A stretch of DNA of 64,000 nt from Moorena sp. SS36440bin_2. Its GTDB lineage: Bacteria > Cyanobacteriota > Cyanobacteriia > Cyanobacteriales > Coleofasciculaceae. A program made the translations under genes and the position numbers. The notes beneath the pieces are model-generated. The model searched no databases. It was given only the letters and a program-made list of their open reading frames with translations, and was not told the origin of the DNA. The DNA lies in assembly GCA_011524395.1 (NCBI GenBank), contig WTKN01000171.1, forward strand, positions 1 through 64,000, given 5' to 3'. This document shows positions 16,016 through 26,900 of the stretch, piece after piece. Position 1 is the stretch's first letter, and every line of letters starts with the position of its first letter.

Positions 16016-18091
16016 TTATGCGTTCCCTTGATTCTTAGCAATGATGGCTTCTGCCACATTGCGAGGTACTTCATCATAGGTTTTAAACTCCATAGAGAAA
16101 ATACCCCGACCTTGGGTCTTAGACCGGATATCCGTAGCATAACCAAACATCTCTGCTAATGGAACTTTAGCAGTTACTTTGGCAATGCCGTCTTCAGAAC
16201 CCATACCTTCAATCTGGCCACGGCGGGAGTTGAGGTCACCCATGACATCCCCAAGGAAGTCTTCCGGCACTTCCACCTCAACTTTCATCATAGGCTCTAG
16301 GAGTACTGGGGCAGCCTTCATCACAGCATTCCGCATGGCCATAGAACCAGCAATCTTAAATGCCATTTCTGAAGAGTCTACGTCGTGATAAGACCCATCT
16401 ACTAGGGTAACTTTGACGTCGATCACTGGATACCCTGCTAGAATTCCCGATTCACAGGCTTCCTTCATCCCTTGTTCAGCAGGAGAGATGTACTCTCTCG
16501 GTACAGAACCACCTACGATCTTGGAGACGAATTCAAAACCACTACCAGTATCTCCTGGTTCCAATTCAACAATAACGTGACCGTACTGACCTTTACCGCC
16601 ACTTTGACGGATAAATTTACCTTCCGCCTGGACTGATTTACGAATCGTCTCTCGATAGGCTACCTGGGGAGCGCCCACATTCGCTTCTACCTTAAACTCT
16701 CGCAGCATCCGGTCTACCAGGATTTCCAAGTGCAGCTCACCCATGCCCGCAATCACGGTTTGGTTGGTTTCTGGGTCAATGCTGACCCGGAAGGTAGGGT
16801 CTTCTTCAGATAGGGCTTGGAGGGCTTTGGATAGCTTCTCCATATCCTGCTTGGTTTTTGGCTCTACTGCCACCGAGATTACTGGTTCTGGAATAAAGAG
16901 GGATTCCAAAATAATGGGAGACTCTTCGTCACAAATAGTATCCCCAGTGATAGTATGCTTTAAACCAACGGCAGCACCCAAGTCTCCAGCCCGCAACTCC
17001 TCTACTTCAATGCGGTCATCAGCCTTCAAGACAATCAACCGAGATATCCGTTCCTTCTTACCCTTAGTGGAATTGAGGATATAACTCCCCTTCTTGAGTA
17101 CCCCAGAGTATACCCGCAGGAAAGTTAGGCGACCATAGGGGTCTGCCATAATCTTGAATGCCAGAGCTGACATAGGAGCTTCGTCATCAGCCACCCGCTC
17201 GACGGTTTCACCCTTAGGCATAGTACCTTGAATGGGCGGAACATCAATCGGAGCTGGTAGGTAATCAATAACCGCATCCAACAGCAGCTGAACCCCTTTG
17301 TTCTTGAATGCAGAGCCACACAACATAGGAACGATTCTGCCCTCAATGGTTCCCTTGCGCAGGGCTTCACGAATTTCGTCTTCCGTGATTTCCTCTCCTT
17401 CAAGGTACTTCTCAATTAACGCCTCATCAGTTTCAGCCACCGATTCCACTAATTTGGCACGGTATTCTTCGGCTTGCTCTTTGACCTCTTCAGGAATTTC
17501 TGTATCTTCGATGTCAGTTCCCAAGTCATTGGTGTATATCTTGGCTCGCATCCTCACCAAGTCAACAATGCCTCTAAATTCGCTTTCACTACCAATCGGG
17601 ATTTGGATGGGAACAGCATTGGAGCGCAATCGGTCACGAACTTGCTCATAGACCTTGAAGAAGTTTGCTCCTGTCCGGTCCATTTTATTAACAAACGCAA
17701 TTCGAGGTACCTGATAGCGGTCTGCTTGCCGCCAGACGGTTTCAGACTGAGGCTGGACACCACCTACAGAGCAAAACACAGCAATCACACCATCCAATAC
17801 CCGCATGGAGCGTTCCACTTCAATGGTGAAGTCAACGTGACCGGGAGTATCGATAATATTAATCCGATGCTCTCGCCAGTTGGTGCTAATCGCAGCAGCA
17901 GTGATCGTGATTCCCCGCTCCCGCTCTTGCTCCATCCAATCAGTTACAGCTGTACCTTCATGGACTTCACCAATTTTGTGAACAATTCCGGAATAAAACA
18001 GGATTCGTTCAGTTGTTGTTGTTTTGCCCGCATCAATATGAGCTGCAATGCCAATATTGCGTGTTTTCTCAAGCGGGATGGTGCGTGCCAC
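16016..18091 (-). CDS. fusA: Translation elongation factor G
   Basis: A 691-residue EF-G, the translocation GTPase that also acts in ribosome recycling. It shows [20 protein letters not shown] (G1), [27 protein letters not shown] (G3) and NKMDRTGA (G4), then domains II-V ending [12 protein letters not shown]. The frame is open to an upstream ATG at 18127, but the correct start is the GTG at 18091: AAGGAGGTAACC precedes it directly and the encoded [12 protein letters not shown] is the family N-terminus. Second-largest translation gene of the str operon, between rpsG and tuf. Confidence 0.97.
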   Translation of the reverse strand: MARTIPLEKTRNIGIAAHIDAGKTTTTERILFYSGIVHKIGEVHEGTAVTDWMEQERERGITITAAAISTNWREHRINIIDTPGHVDFTIEVERSMRVLDGVIAVFCSVGGVQPQSETVWRQADRYQVPRIAFVNKMDRTGANFFKVYEQVRDRLRSNAVPIQIPIGSESEFRGIVDLVRMRAKIYTNDLGTDIEDTEIPEEVKEQAEEYRAKLVESVAETDEALIEKYLEGEEITEDEIREALRKGTIEGRIVPMLCGSAFKNKGVQLLLDAVIDYLPAPIDVPPIQGTMPKGETVERVADDEAPMSALAFKIMADPYGRLTFLRVYSGVLKKGSYILNSTKGKKERISRLIVLKADDRIEVEELRAGDLGAAVGLKHTITGDTICDEESPIILESLFIPEPVISVAVEPKTKQDMEKLSKALQALSEEDPTFRVSIDPETNQTVIAGMGELHLEILVDRMLREFKVEANVGAPQVAYRETIRKSVQAEGKFIRQSGGKGQYGHVIVELEPGDTGSGFEFVSKIVGGSVPREYISPAEQGMKEACESGILAGYPVIDVKVTLVDGSYHDVDSSEMAFKIAGSMAMRNAVMKAAPVLLEPMMKVEVEVPEDFLGDVMGDLNSRRGQIEGMGSEDGIAKVTAKVPLAEMFGYATDIRSKTQGRGIFSMEFKTYDEVPRNVAEAIIAKNQGNA

Positions 18092-18231
18092 GGTTACCTC
18101 CTTTGTCTGGTGCCACCATTTCCTCACCAGGTAGCTATCTATTTACAATTTTATACTTTTTTTAAGTTTTTTAGGCATTTGTGGACATTGTCAGAGGGCT
18201 ACCAGGTTGTTGTTCTGGGCTTTTAGGGTGA

Positions 18232-18702
18232 TTAGTACCGATAGTGGGCAAAAGCTTTATTTGCCTCTGCCATTCTATGGGTTTCTTCACGCTTGCGCAT
18301 GGCATTTCCCGTTTCATTGGCAGCATCCATCAGCTCATTAGCCAATTTGCTAGCCATGCTGCGACCGGAGCGACTTCTGGAGAATTTAATCAGCCAGCGT
18401 AGGGCTAAGGTAGTCCCTCGCTCAGCCTTCACTTCCATAGGAACCTGATAGGTTGCCCCACCAACCCGACGAGCCTTGACTTCCACTAGAGGCGTTAGGT
18501 TACGCACAGCTTTTTCAAAGGTTTCTATGGGATCAGCGCCAGTTCTTTCTTCAATGATTTTCATTGCGTCATATATAATGCGGTAGGCAAGGGATTTCTT
18601 GCCATGACGCATTAGTCTACACCCCAACATACAAATCAGGCGACTGTTGTAGAGTGGATCGGGGGGGACAGGACGCTTTTTAACAACTGAGCGACGAGAC
18701 AT
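18232..18702 (-). CDS. rpsG: 30S ribosomal protein S7
   Basis: A 156-residue S7, primary 16S rRNA-binding protein of the 30S head and, in E. coli, the translational repressor of the str operon. It begins [20 protein letters not shown] and contains [32 protein letters not shown] and the C-terminal [13 protein letters not shown], all typical. It follows rpsL after an unusually long 343-bp spacer that contains a four-copy tandem repeat. Confidence 0.97.
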   Translation of the reverse strand: MSRRSVVKKRPVPPDPLYNSRLICMLGCRLMRHGKKSLAYRIIYDAMKIIEERTGADPIETFEKAVRNLTPLVEVKARRVGGATYQVPMEVKAERGTTLALRWLIKFSRSRSGRSMASKLANELMDAANETGNAMRKREETHRMAEANKAFAHYRY

Positions 18703-18773
18703 AAGTAAGCTTAAGAAAAAATCAACAATAAAGTGTACTATTAAAAATTACCCAAGGCAAACAACTACACTCC

Positions 18774-18833
18774 TGTGATTAACCCTGGTCTGATTAACCC
18801 TAGTGTGATTAACCCTAGTGTGATTAACCTTGG
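18774..18833. repeat. Four 15-bp tandem repeats in the rpsL-rpsG spacer
   Basis: Four consecutive 15-base units of the form tgtgattaaccctag (variants end ctgg or cttgg) lie within the 343-bp spacer 18703-19045. No gene is visible in the spacer. The repeat lies inside the str operon transcript, so it would form part of the mRNA between rpsL and rpsG. Confidence 0.75.
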
Positions 18834-19045
18834 TGATACGGTTAGCTTATGGTTGATCGTCTAAGTCCTGTTTTTCTTTATGGGTTTTACGAGAAGCTAA
18901 TCAATTCAGCTTTCTAGTATTCCTTGGCTTCAGGAATTGAATCTTTCTTTGGGCAACGACCAAGCGCTATTTATCGGCATGGGTGAGATTACAGCAACTT
19001 TATTGCTGGAAGTCTCTTAATGTAGAGGGGTTAATTCTCGTGAGT

Positions 19046-19417
19046 TTACTTAGGGCGCTTTGTCCCATACTTAGAACGACCTTGACGCCGATCCTTAACT
19101 CCTGCCGTATCAAGGGTACCCCGAATAATGTGATATCGCACTCCAGGTAAATCCTTAACACGACCGCCTCTGATCATCACGACGGAGTGTTCTTGTAGGT
19201 TATGACCAATACCAGGAATATAGGCTGTTACTTCAAATCCTGAAGTCAGACGAACCCTTGCCACCTTTCGTAAGGCTGAGTTGGGTTTTTTGGGTGTAGT
19301 TGTGAACACCCTAGTACAAACACCACGGCGCTGGGGACATTGTTTCAGCGCTGGGGACTTAGTTTTCTTCTTAGCTTTGAAGCGCTCGCTACTAATGAGC
19401 TGCTGGATGGTGGGCAT
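19046..19417 (-). CDS. rpsL: 30S ribosomal protein S12
   Basis: A 123-residue S12, decoding-centre protein and the site of streptomycin-resistance mutations. It reads [20 protein letters not shown], then [26 protein letters not shown], then the [16 protein letters not shown] loop, ending [14 protein letters not shown]. The TPKKPN and DLPGV segments, where resistance changes arise, are wild-type. It is the first gene of the str operon; an IscA-like gene follows on the same strand upstream. Confidence 0.98.
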   Translation of the reverse strand: MPTIQQLISSERFKAKKKTKSPALKQCPQRRGVCTRVFTTTPKKPNSALRKVARVRLTSGFEVTAYIPGIGHNLQEHSVVMIRGGRVKDLPGVRYHIIRGTLDTAGVKDRRQGRSKYGTKRPK

Positions 19418-19505
19418 GAGTTACGGCTTAATAAACATTGGTTGATTTAGCTTAATCAACTACAAACAAACCAATGCTAATTATACCAATAATAACACTC
19501 TGGTG

Positions 19506-19850
19506 TCAATCTTGCTCCTTTGATGGCTCTACACGAAAGGAATTACCGCAACCACAGCTTTCTGAGGCGTTAGGGTTATGGAAGCGAAACCCTCCTCCCA
19601 TCAGGTCTTCTGAGTAATCTAGAGTTAAGCCATTGATAGTTTTTAGGCTTTCGGGGTCTACTATGACACTGATGCCATCACAGTCATAGACCTGATCCTC
19701 AGAATTGATCACTTGCTCAAAGTCAATAGTGTAGTAAAAATCCGCACACCCACCCTCACGGACACCTAAACGCAATTTGGCCTCTGGCTTTTGACGCTTG
19801 GACTGTACACGTCTAATCTCACTCGCAGCAGCTTTACTGAGTTTAATCAT
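19506..19850 (-). CDS. Iron-sulfur cluster assembly A-type carrier (IscA/SufA/HesB family)
   Basis: A 114-residue A-type carrier that binds an Fe-S cluster or iron and passes it to apoproteins. The three conserved cysteines are at 35 (REGGCADF) and 99/101 (ESCGCGNSF), and the LMGGGFRFHNPNA segment is typical. It lies 88 bp upstream of rpsL on the same strand, and so may be co-transcribed with the str operon. The family name is secure; the choice between IscA, SufA and ErpA-like roles is not resolved from sequence. Confidence 0.9.
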   Translation of the reverse strand: MIKLSKAAASEIRRVQSKRQKPEAKLRLGVREGGCADFYYTIDFEQVINSEDQVYDCDGISVIVDPESLKTINGLTLDYSEDLMGGGFRFHNPNASESCGCGNSFRVEPSKEQD

Positions 19851-20025
19851 TAACGATACTAACTATACACAACAACTAGCACCAGCTAATGTTACCTCAA
19901 AAAGGAATAGTCATTAATCATTAGTCATTTAATTTGCCACTACCAAAAGGCTTTTTTGGCATCCTAAATATTTATAACTAATGACTAATGACTACTAACT
20001 AAAGACTTACAACTAATGGCTTAAT

Positions 20026-20454
20026 CTATTTGCTTTCTGGTTTGCTGCGGGCATAGTCATCTTCAAAGCGAATAATGTCATCTTCTCCGAGGTATTCTCC
20101 ATTCTGAACTTCAATTAAAACTAGGGGAATAACACCAGGATTCTCTAGTCGATGAGCATGGCCTTGGGGAACATAGGTTGATTGATTTTGATGAATGATC
20201 TCTTCGTTATCGCCACAAATAACTTTAGCTGTACCACTGACAACAATCCAGTGTTCACTCCTATGGTAGTGCATCTGTAAACTTAAGCGATGACCAGGCT
20301 TGACTTCAATGCGCTTGATTTTGTATCCCCGTCCTTCTTCTAGGACAGTGAAAGACCCCCAAGGTCGTAGTTCGGTAGCGGCAACGCCTTCAGCTACTCG
20401 GGATGACTGTAGGGTAATGGCCGAAACTTGAGAAACTTCTTTTGACTGAACCAT
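20026..20454 (-). CDS. Cupin, mannose-6-phosphate isomerase type II-like
   Basis: A 142-residue single-domain cupin of the type found at the C-terminus of bifunctional mannose-1-phosphate guanylyltransferase/phosphomannose isomerases. The segments RPWGSFTVLEEGRGYKIKRI, PGHRLSLQMHYHRSEHWIVV (metal-binding His and Glu), TYVPQGHAHRLENPG and EVQNGEYLGEDDIIRFEDDY are all conserved. It would interconvert fructose-6-phosphate and mannose-6-phosphate, feeding GDP-mannose synthesis, which links it loosely with the Gmd-like gene at the window start. It is free-standing, without the nucleotidyltransferase domain. Confidence 0.85.
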   Translation of the reverse strand: MVQSKEVSQVSAITLQSSRVAEGVAATELRPWGSFTVLEEGRGYKIKRIEVKPGHRLSLQMHYHRSEHWIVVSGTAKVICGDNEEIIHQNQSTYVPQGHAHRLENPGVIPLVLIEVQNGEYLGEDDIIRFEDDYARSKPESK

Positions 20455-20763
20455 GGTTTTGTTCCTGAAAACGTCTAGCTAAGTTATTTTGGGAAAGTTT
20501 ACTAATTTGTTACTACTTCTAGGTTAGACAAAATGAAACAGGATTGACTATCGCAAAATCTAGCAAACTATAACTAAATTTTTCAGGCAAAATTAGTGAA
20601 TTACCTTAATTTATATAAACTCTTTACACTATTCTATACTTATCTTTACCTAAGTATCAGCTGAATAAACCTATAGTTAAGGGATTCGTGATTTCCAAAA
20701 ATCTTAATAAATCTGAGCACTTCATACTTCCTTCATAATTAATACTTAATACTTCTTAAACTA
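20455..20763. other. AT-rich intergenic region, nothing recognised
   Basis: About 310 bp between the cupin start and the stop of the glycosidase gene, both on the minus strand. It contains the cupin promoter presumably, but no motif, repeat or RNA could be assigned. Confidence 0.4.
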
Positions 20764-22827
20764 TTAGGGAACAGGTGTAAAAAAGATGCCCAGACCGTTG
20801 TTAACTGGTGCTGCTGTATAGGGAGACCGATCTAGGAGTTGACCACCTAGATAAAGTCCAGTTGAGCTACCCCCATCGAGATTGAGGGCATTAATAGCTC
20901 CCAATTTTTGCATCAACTGAGCTGTTTCCCTTAATGTTGGGCCACGTCGAGTATGACTATGGTGAAAAGCAGCAATAATCAATCTGCCATTAGCAGTAGT
21001 TCCGATAGCACTGCGTGGAGCAGACTGCTGAATAAAGGCATCACTAAATTGTTCCGATTTGCCATCTAAAACAATTTTTCGATCTTGTACTAGCAGTGGT
21101 CCACCACCGAGAATATGGGGGTAGCCATTGAAGTCAGGGGGAAACGTACTCCCCTCAATTCGGACTTGGGTACCAATACTGAGATCATTAACCGCTGTCC
21201 TGTTGGCTCTAAGGGTAACTAGATAGCCATTGTCGGGAATACGAAAGGCTTGCTGACCCGCAAGTCCTCCAGGCAAGAGATCGCTGACCAAGTTATTCTG
21301 GACAACTACGATGATTTCATTATCAATTAAGGGAGTGTAGGTTGGTCCGAAGGCACGAGTGTAGCGGGCAATGCCAGCTTTGACATAACCACTGTTGAGG
21401 AATAGTACTGGCAAACGCTTTCGGTTTGAGGTAACTAAGGTTTCGCTGAGGCTGAGTCGTCCTAGTTTAACGTGACCGCGATCATTCCAAGCGATCGCTC
21501 CCCGATTCAAAATTGGACCGGATAACCACCGACTATCACGGCGAATTGCTCCTAAGGGCAATTGGTTGTTACGGTTGAAAAAGCCAGCATTAATCGCAGC
21601 AGATGCTTGCCACCACTGAGCAGCTTTAATTAGTGGAGCTGCTCCCACTTGAGTTGTAGCATTACTGCCAATTGGTCTGAGCCGCAACCGCTGAGATTTG
21701 GGATCAACCTCCAACCACACCACTGGAAAACTAGTATCTTTGAGACTAATCAACTGCTGACGCCACTGGATGCCAGGTGCCCAGAGAATATCTTTCTTGA
21801 CCATGGCATCAGGTCGCAAATCAATCACCAATCGAAAAGGGTTAGGCAAGGTGAAAACTCTCAGACCTTTACCTTTGGGGAAATCCACCCGCAGCCTAGT
21901 TTGGTTCTGATGGCTTTCTAAGCGGATCACTGGTTTATCCATAGGAGCCCCCACGGAAATGGGAGCTACATCTTCAAGCCCTTGGAGCTTGGCAGCCTCT
22001 AGAGCATTAAAACCCTTGAGTAGTGACGGGTCGGCTGAGGCAGCTACTGTAATTACAGCTTCGGTGCGTCGGTCATTGACTTGCCAGAAGGTTGGGCGGT
22101 CTAAATCAAGAACAATACGATTACCCCAAGGCTGACGTCCCTGGCGAATAGCTTTCACCCTGGCTGGCATGGAAGAGATATACAGCTTATCCCCCTGAAC
22201 TTGCAACTGCCAACCTGCTGTTTTGGCAAAATCGGTAATATCTAGATATCGATAAGCACCACTAAGTTGGCTGGGGAAAACTACTGATGTACTTCGGGGT
22301 TTAGAAAACCACCGGATCGGTTGCTTGGTATAATCTTTACTGTTGAGCATTTCTATGCCCAAGGTTTGCATCGCTCCTACATCACTGATGCCAGTGCGCA
22401 CTGAGGTTCCCACTAACCATTGCTGCCAAGGTAAGTTGATATGTTGACCATTTAAATACACTTGAACCCCTTGTCGGATCACCTGGGGTGGGACAGAGAA
22501 CAACTCCACCTCTAAGGTGTTATCAGGCATGGGGGGTAGCTCTTCCAATAGTTTCTTGCCTTTTAAAACTAGGATGTTCTCCTGGGTCGTTTGGGATAAA
22601 CCTTGAACTAGGACAGGGGTATCTTCAGCTGCTGGGGGCAACTGGTTCAGTAACTCTTTAAAGCTATTTAAGATTAGGGGTTCAATTGCTTCAACTCTCC
22701 TATTTGCCGTAGCTACGGATGCTGGGAATAGAATTACGAGCAAGAGAGTAATGACTAGCTTGGAGATCTGAGTCCACACTTTTGTAGTATCAATTCTGGT
22801 CTTTGGTGTTACTCTAGTCACCATCAA
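20764..22827 (-). CDS. Secreted phosphodiester glycosidase family protein (NAGPA domain)
   Basis: A 687-residue exported protein. A hydrophobic signal segment (KLVITLLLVILFPASVATA) lies near residues 23-41. The N-terminal ~350 residues contain beta-rich modules, with NGQHINLPWQQWLVGTSVRTG resembling copper-amine-oxidase-N-like or AMIN-type wall-associated folds. The C-terminal ~300 residues are a phosphodiester glycosidase (NAGPA) domain: INAGFFNRNNQLPLGAI, HILGGGPLLVQDRKI, APRSAIGTTANGRLI and the hallmark NALNLDGGSSTGLYL. Such domains cleave sugar-phosphodiester links on exopolysaccharide or cell-wall glycans in the periplasm. Substrate unknown. Confidence 0.82.
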   Translation of the reverse strand: MMVTRVTPKTRIDTTKVWTQISKLVITLLLVILFPASVATANRRVEAIEPLILNSFKELLNQLPPAAEDTPVLVQGLSQTTQENILVLKGKKLLEELPPMPDNTLEVELFSVPPQVIRQGVQVYLNGQHINLPWQQWLVGTSVRTGISDVGAMQTLGIEMLNSKDYTKQPIRWFSKPRSTSVVFPSQLSGAYRYLDITDFAKTAGWQLQVQGDKLYISSMPARVKAIRQGRQPWGNRIVLDLDRPTFWQVNDRRTEAVITVAASADPSLLKGFNALEAAKLQGLEDVAPISVGAPMDKPVIRLESHQNQTRLRVDFPKGKGLRVFTLPNPFRLVIDLRPDAMVKKDILWAPGIQWRQQLISLKDTSFPVVWLEVDPKSQRLRLRPIGSNATTQVGAAPLIKAAQWWQASAAINAGFFNRNNQLPLGAIRRDSRWLSGPILNRGAIAWNDRGHVKLGRLSLSETLVTSNRKRLPVLFLNSGYVKAGIARYTRAFGPTYTPLIDNEIIVVVQNNLVSDLLPGGLAGQQAFRIPDNGYLVTLRANRTAVNDLSIGTQVRIEGSTFPPDFNGYPHILGGGPLLVQDRKIVLDGKSEQFSDAFIQQSAPRSAIGTTANGRLIIAAFHHSHTRRGPTLRETAQLMQKLGAINALNLDGGSSTGLYLGGQLLDRSPYTAAPVNNGLGIFFTPVP

Positions 22828-22992
22828 AGGGTTCCATTGAGCATTAATTGCTGGTAGTAGCCTGTTTCCTGAAAGGACTAATTTAGCTCAAAGCTATCCT
22901 TTCATAACCTAAATCAGTCAGCAAAAACTATACATAAGGTCTAAGTTCACATACTCTTCAACTAAGTTATAGGTAAGCATTCAGCTATCAGC

Positions 22993-23045
22993 CATTAGCT
23001 TAAGCGCTACGCGCACGCGTGCGCTTAAGCTAATGGGCTATGGGC
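22993..23045. repeat. Palindrome with 15-bp perfect stem
   Basis: cattagcttaagcgc (22993-23007) pairs perfectly with gcgcttaagctaatg (23031-23045) across a GC-rich centre made of acgcgc and gtgcg elements. It is flanked by direct repeats of tatgggc/atgagc words. It is an intergenic cyanobacterial-type REP. Confidence 0.75.
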
Positions 23046-23142
23046 AAGCTAGTTGATGTGCTTATGGGCTATGAGCACGCTACACCGAACAGCTTTTGAA
23101 TCAAACAGCTAAGCATTCGTTTAATCTGAATTACCGAAAGCT

Positions 23143-23170
23143 GTTCGCGCAGCGTGAGCCAAAGGCTCAC
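23143..23170. repeat. Copy of the 28-bp gttcgcg-type palindrome
   Basis: gttcgcgcagcgtgagccaa followed by aggctcac. It has the same plan as the copies inside tnpB genes at 34844-34870 and 58110-58137: gttcgcg(t/c)agcgt, then an inverted ggcc/agcc pair. Confidence 0.6.
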
Positions 23171-23706
23171 GGCTGACCGCTGACGGCTGAATGCTTACAG
23201 TTCTAGGTATTTAGGCTCTAGGCATTTAGGCTAAGGGGGTTCTAAAAAAGGATGAAGCGCTCCGGGTCAAGCACGGAAGCTCTCAACTCCCCCTGTTCTA
23301 AGACCTAAGACCATGAGCCTAATACCTAGGCATTTAGGGAGGAGATGCCACCTGGTCTAAACTAATACTGTGATGAAGGCTACTTTGACAAGATCAAGTC
23401 CTGTCAGTGCGTGCATAGTCGTTAAGAAAGCTATTTTGAGTTTCGCTCAATGGTCTTGATCTCTGCTACGGTAAATCCACCAATTTCTTCCCGAGTAAAA
23501 TTTTCAGTAGGTTTATGGAGAAATTAGGTATTGCTCTGGCTAACCTATTTCTTATATCATGGCTATCCACCTATCTATGTAAGTTTCTAGGATTTATGCC
23601 AGCGTCATCGAACCCTGGTCACTTTGGTCATCAGCTAGGTAGTTAGTTGCATGGCATTGTTGAAGCACGCTTGCGTGTTGCTACTGGTAAAACCTGTAAT
23701 GGTTAA

Positions 23707-23745
23707 CTACATCCGTTGGTCTGTGTCGGAGGATGTAGCTTTTTT
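23707..23745 (+). terminator. Rho-independent terminator upstream of gltS
   Basis: An 8-bp perfect stem, ctacatcc (23707-23714) with ggatgtag (23731-23738), extended by a near-adjacent C-G pair and followed by cttttttg. The T-run orientation marks termination of a plus-strand transcript about 200 bases upstream of gltS. This suggests either an attenuated leader or an independent small RNA starting somewhere in 23400-23700. Confidence 0.65.
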
Positions 23746-23946
23746 GTCAGCAGCTGACCAGATTTCATTGGATACTCAGGATAGGAGTTTCTAAGGGAAA
23801 AAGCTTGATAGATTGTTTCACCCAGGGAATCGGGATTAGACCCAACCAACTTCTGGCTCACCATTAATGGTAAATCATTGTTGATTTTTCCAGCCTAGTA
23901 GCAGTCTATAGGTCACTGCTACTAGGTTAATAGTCCTCAATCTGTA

Positions 23947-26900
23947 ATGAAAGCATCACTAAACATCGTGAATAATAATTGGATGAATAATATCGATAAC
24001 CAGAAAAACCAGGAAGATCTACAACAGTATCACACAAGGATACCGTATCCAGGTCAACGTTGGTTGGTGGAGGAACGAGATGCCTGTGGGGTTGGCTTTA
24101 TTGCGTCTGGGCAGGGTATAGCTACTCATAAATTGATTGAACAAGCTCTAGTGGCATTGGGTTGTCTAGAACACCGAGGGGGGTGTAGTGCTGACCAAGA
24201 TTCAGGGGATGGTGCAGGCTTATTGACTGCTATTCCCTGGAAACTGTTGGAAAAATGGTTCACCGAACAAGGCATTGACCAGCCTCCTAAGGAACAGTTG
24301 GGAGTTGGGATGGTATTCTTGCCGTTTGATAAGAGCTTGGTTAGCCAAGGTAAGTCAATTGTTGAGGAAGTCCTTGCTCAAGAAGGCTTAAAGGTTTTAG
24401 GCTGGCGTGTGGTACCAGTATGTTCAGAGATCCTGGGTATCCAAGCGAAAGCCAATCAACCCCATATGGAACAGTTGATCGTAGCCTCTGAAGGGGAGAT
24501 AGGAGATGAACTGGAGCGTTTGTTGTTCAAAACTCGCTGTCGCATTGCTAAGGCACTAAAATCTCAGAGTACCATCCGAGTGCCTGAAGATTGGTATTTT
24601 TGCTCTTTTTCCAGTCGCACGATTGTCTACAAAGGCATGGTGCGCTCAGCGATACTTGGAGAGTTTTATTTAGATTTAAAAAATCCTGATTACCAGAGTG
24701 GTTTTGCTGTCTATCACCGACGCTTTAGCACCAATACTATGCCCAAGTGGCCCCTTGCTCAACCGATGCGCTTGTTGGGACATAATGGTGAGATTAACAC
24801 TCTGTTGGGCAATGTCAACTGGATGATAGCCCGGGAGGCTGACTTGGCTCATCCGGTTTGGGAAAAAGGGTTGAAGGCAAATAACCTTGAAGCTGCAACT
24901 GACACTAACCTGAAACCACATAACTCCTTAGATGAGATCAAGCCTATTATCAATCCAGAAAACAGTGACTCAGCCATCCTAGATAATGTATTCGAATTAC
25001 TGGTGCAATCTGGACGCAGTCCTCTGACCGGATTAATGATCATGGTTCCGGAGGCTTACCAAAATCAGCCGGATTTGGATAACTATCCGGAAATTGTTGA
25101 TTTTTATGAATACTACAGTGGAATTCAGGAAGCTTGGGATGGTCCAGCGCTATTAGTATTCAGTGATGGGAAAACAGTGGGAGCCAGCCTAGACCGAAAT
25201 GGATTACGACCGGCTCGTTATAGCATTACCCGGGATGGCTATGTGGTGGTGGCATCAGAAGTGGGGGTAGTGGACTTGCCAGAATCTGAGATTGTGGAAA
25301 AGGGCAGACTCGGACCAGGGCAAATGATTGCTGTTGACCTCGAAAGCAACGAAATTCTAAAAAACTGGGACATCAAGCAACGGGTGGCAGCTCAAGAACC
25401 CTATGGTGAGTGGCTCAAACAGTACCGTGTAAAATTGGAACCCCAACCTTTTACTGAGGGTCCTGAACAAGAGGCGGCTGAGTTACTGCGTCAGCAGAAC
25501 GCTTTTGGCTACACTGCTGAGGATGTGGAGATGATCATCCAACCGATGAGCACCCAGGGGAAAGAACCTACTTTCTGTATGGGAGATGATATTCCCTTGG
25601 CGGTACTCTCCAATAAGCCTCGGCTTCTCTATGACTACTTCAAACAACGGTTTGCCCAGGTCACTAACCCACCCATTGACCCTCTACGGGAAAGTTTGGT
25701 GATGTCCTTGAGTATAGACCTGGGTAAGCGAGGGAATTTATTAGAGGCTAAGCCAGAGTACGCCCAGTTCTTAAAGCTCGAAACCCCAGTCCTCAATGAG
25801 GCGGAGTTGGCAGCGGTGAAAGGGTCAGGGTTTGAAACAGCTGAACTGTCTACTCTATTTGAAATTGCTACTGGTCCGGGGGGGCTAGACGTAGCTGTCA
25901 AGGGTCTGTGTGACCAAGCCGCTGATTTGGTAAGGGCTGGTAAAACGATTCTGATTTTGAGTGATAAAACTGTTGGAGGGCTTTCTGAAAACTACACCTA
26001 TATTCCACCAATGTTGGCTGTAGGTGCGGTTCACCACCACCTGATCTCTCAAGGATTAAGGATGAAGGCATCGATTATTGTGGAAACGGCTCAATGCTGG
26101 AGTACTCATCACTATGCTTGCTTAATCGGTTATGGTGCATCAGCAGTTTGTCCCTATTTGACTTGGGAATCGGTGCGGAATTGGTGGGCTAATCCTAAAA
26201 CTAAAAAATTGATGGCCCAGGGCAAACTGGAAAGCCTGACTATAGACCAAGCTCAGAAAAATTATCGCAAGGCAGTAGAAGCAGGTTTATTGAAAATCCT
26301 ATCTAAGATGGGAATTTCCCTATTATCGTCTTACCATGGCGCTCAGATTTTTGAAGCAATTGGCATTGGTGGGGATTTATTGGCACTAGCCTTTAAGGGA
26401 ACTACATCTCGGCTGGGAGGTTTGAGTATTGCTGATTTAGCTCAGGAAGTGATGGAGTTTCACAAGCGGGCTTTCCCCCTGACTGCTAAGAAACTGGAAA
26501 ACTTTGGCTTTATCAATTACCGTCCTCGGGGCGAGTATCACATGAACAGCCCTGAAATGGCTAAAGCCCTACACAAGGCGGTTTCCTCTTTCGTCCGTGA
26601 CCAATCCTCTAACAATGGTAACGGTAAAAATCACAAAGAGTTGGAAGTTAGCAAGTTGCAGGTTAAACCTTCAAGCCTTAACGCTAACAAAGAAGCTTAC
26701 GACCACTACGATGTGTATCGGAAACTGTTGGAAGAGCGTCCAGCAACTGCACTACGAGATTTGTTGGACTTCAACAGCGACCAACCTACTATTCCGATTG
26801 AGGAAGTAGAACCTGTTGAGGAAATTGTCAAGCGTTTCTGTACTGGCGCGATGTCCCTAGGCTCTCTATCCCGAGAAGCTCACGAAACTCTAGCTATTGC

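Larger units (their letters stand above)
22828..23946. other. 1.1-kb intergenic region upstream of gltS
   Basis: A divergent gap between the glycosidase and gltS. It holds a 15-bp-stem palindrome (22993-23045), a copy of the gttcgcg-type repeat (23143-23170), a repeated ctaggcattta tract (about 23217-23338) and a strong intrinsic terminator (23707-23745). No protein-coding frame is credible. The terminator implies a transcript that ends about 200 bases before gltS: either a small RNA or a gltS leader. Confidence 0.5.

Noticed and set aside
17474-18226. 250-codon ORF antisense to fusA
   Set aside because: Shadow frame; EF-G on the other strand is certain.
18774-18833. Regular repeats as a possible CRISPR array
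   Set aside because: The 15-bp units are directly adjacent with no spacers, so this is a simple tandem repeat.
23221-23300. Possible SRP RNA (ccgggtcaagcacggaagc)
   Set aside because: It lacks the conserved GGTCAGGTCCGGAAGGAAGCAG core; the resemblance is superficial.
23696-23712. NtcA-like site GTA...TAC upstream of gltS
   Set aside because: Spacing is nine bases, not the eight of the NtcA consensus, and it overlaps the terminator stem.
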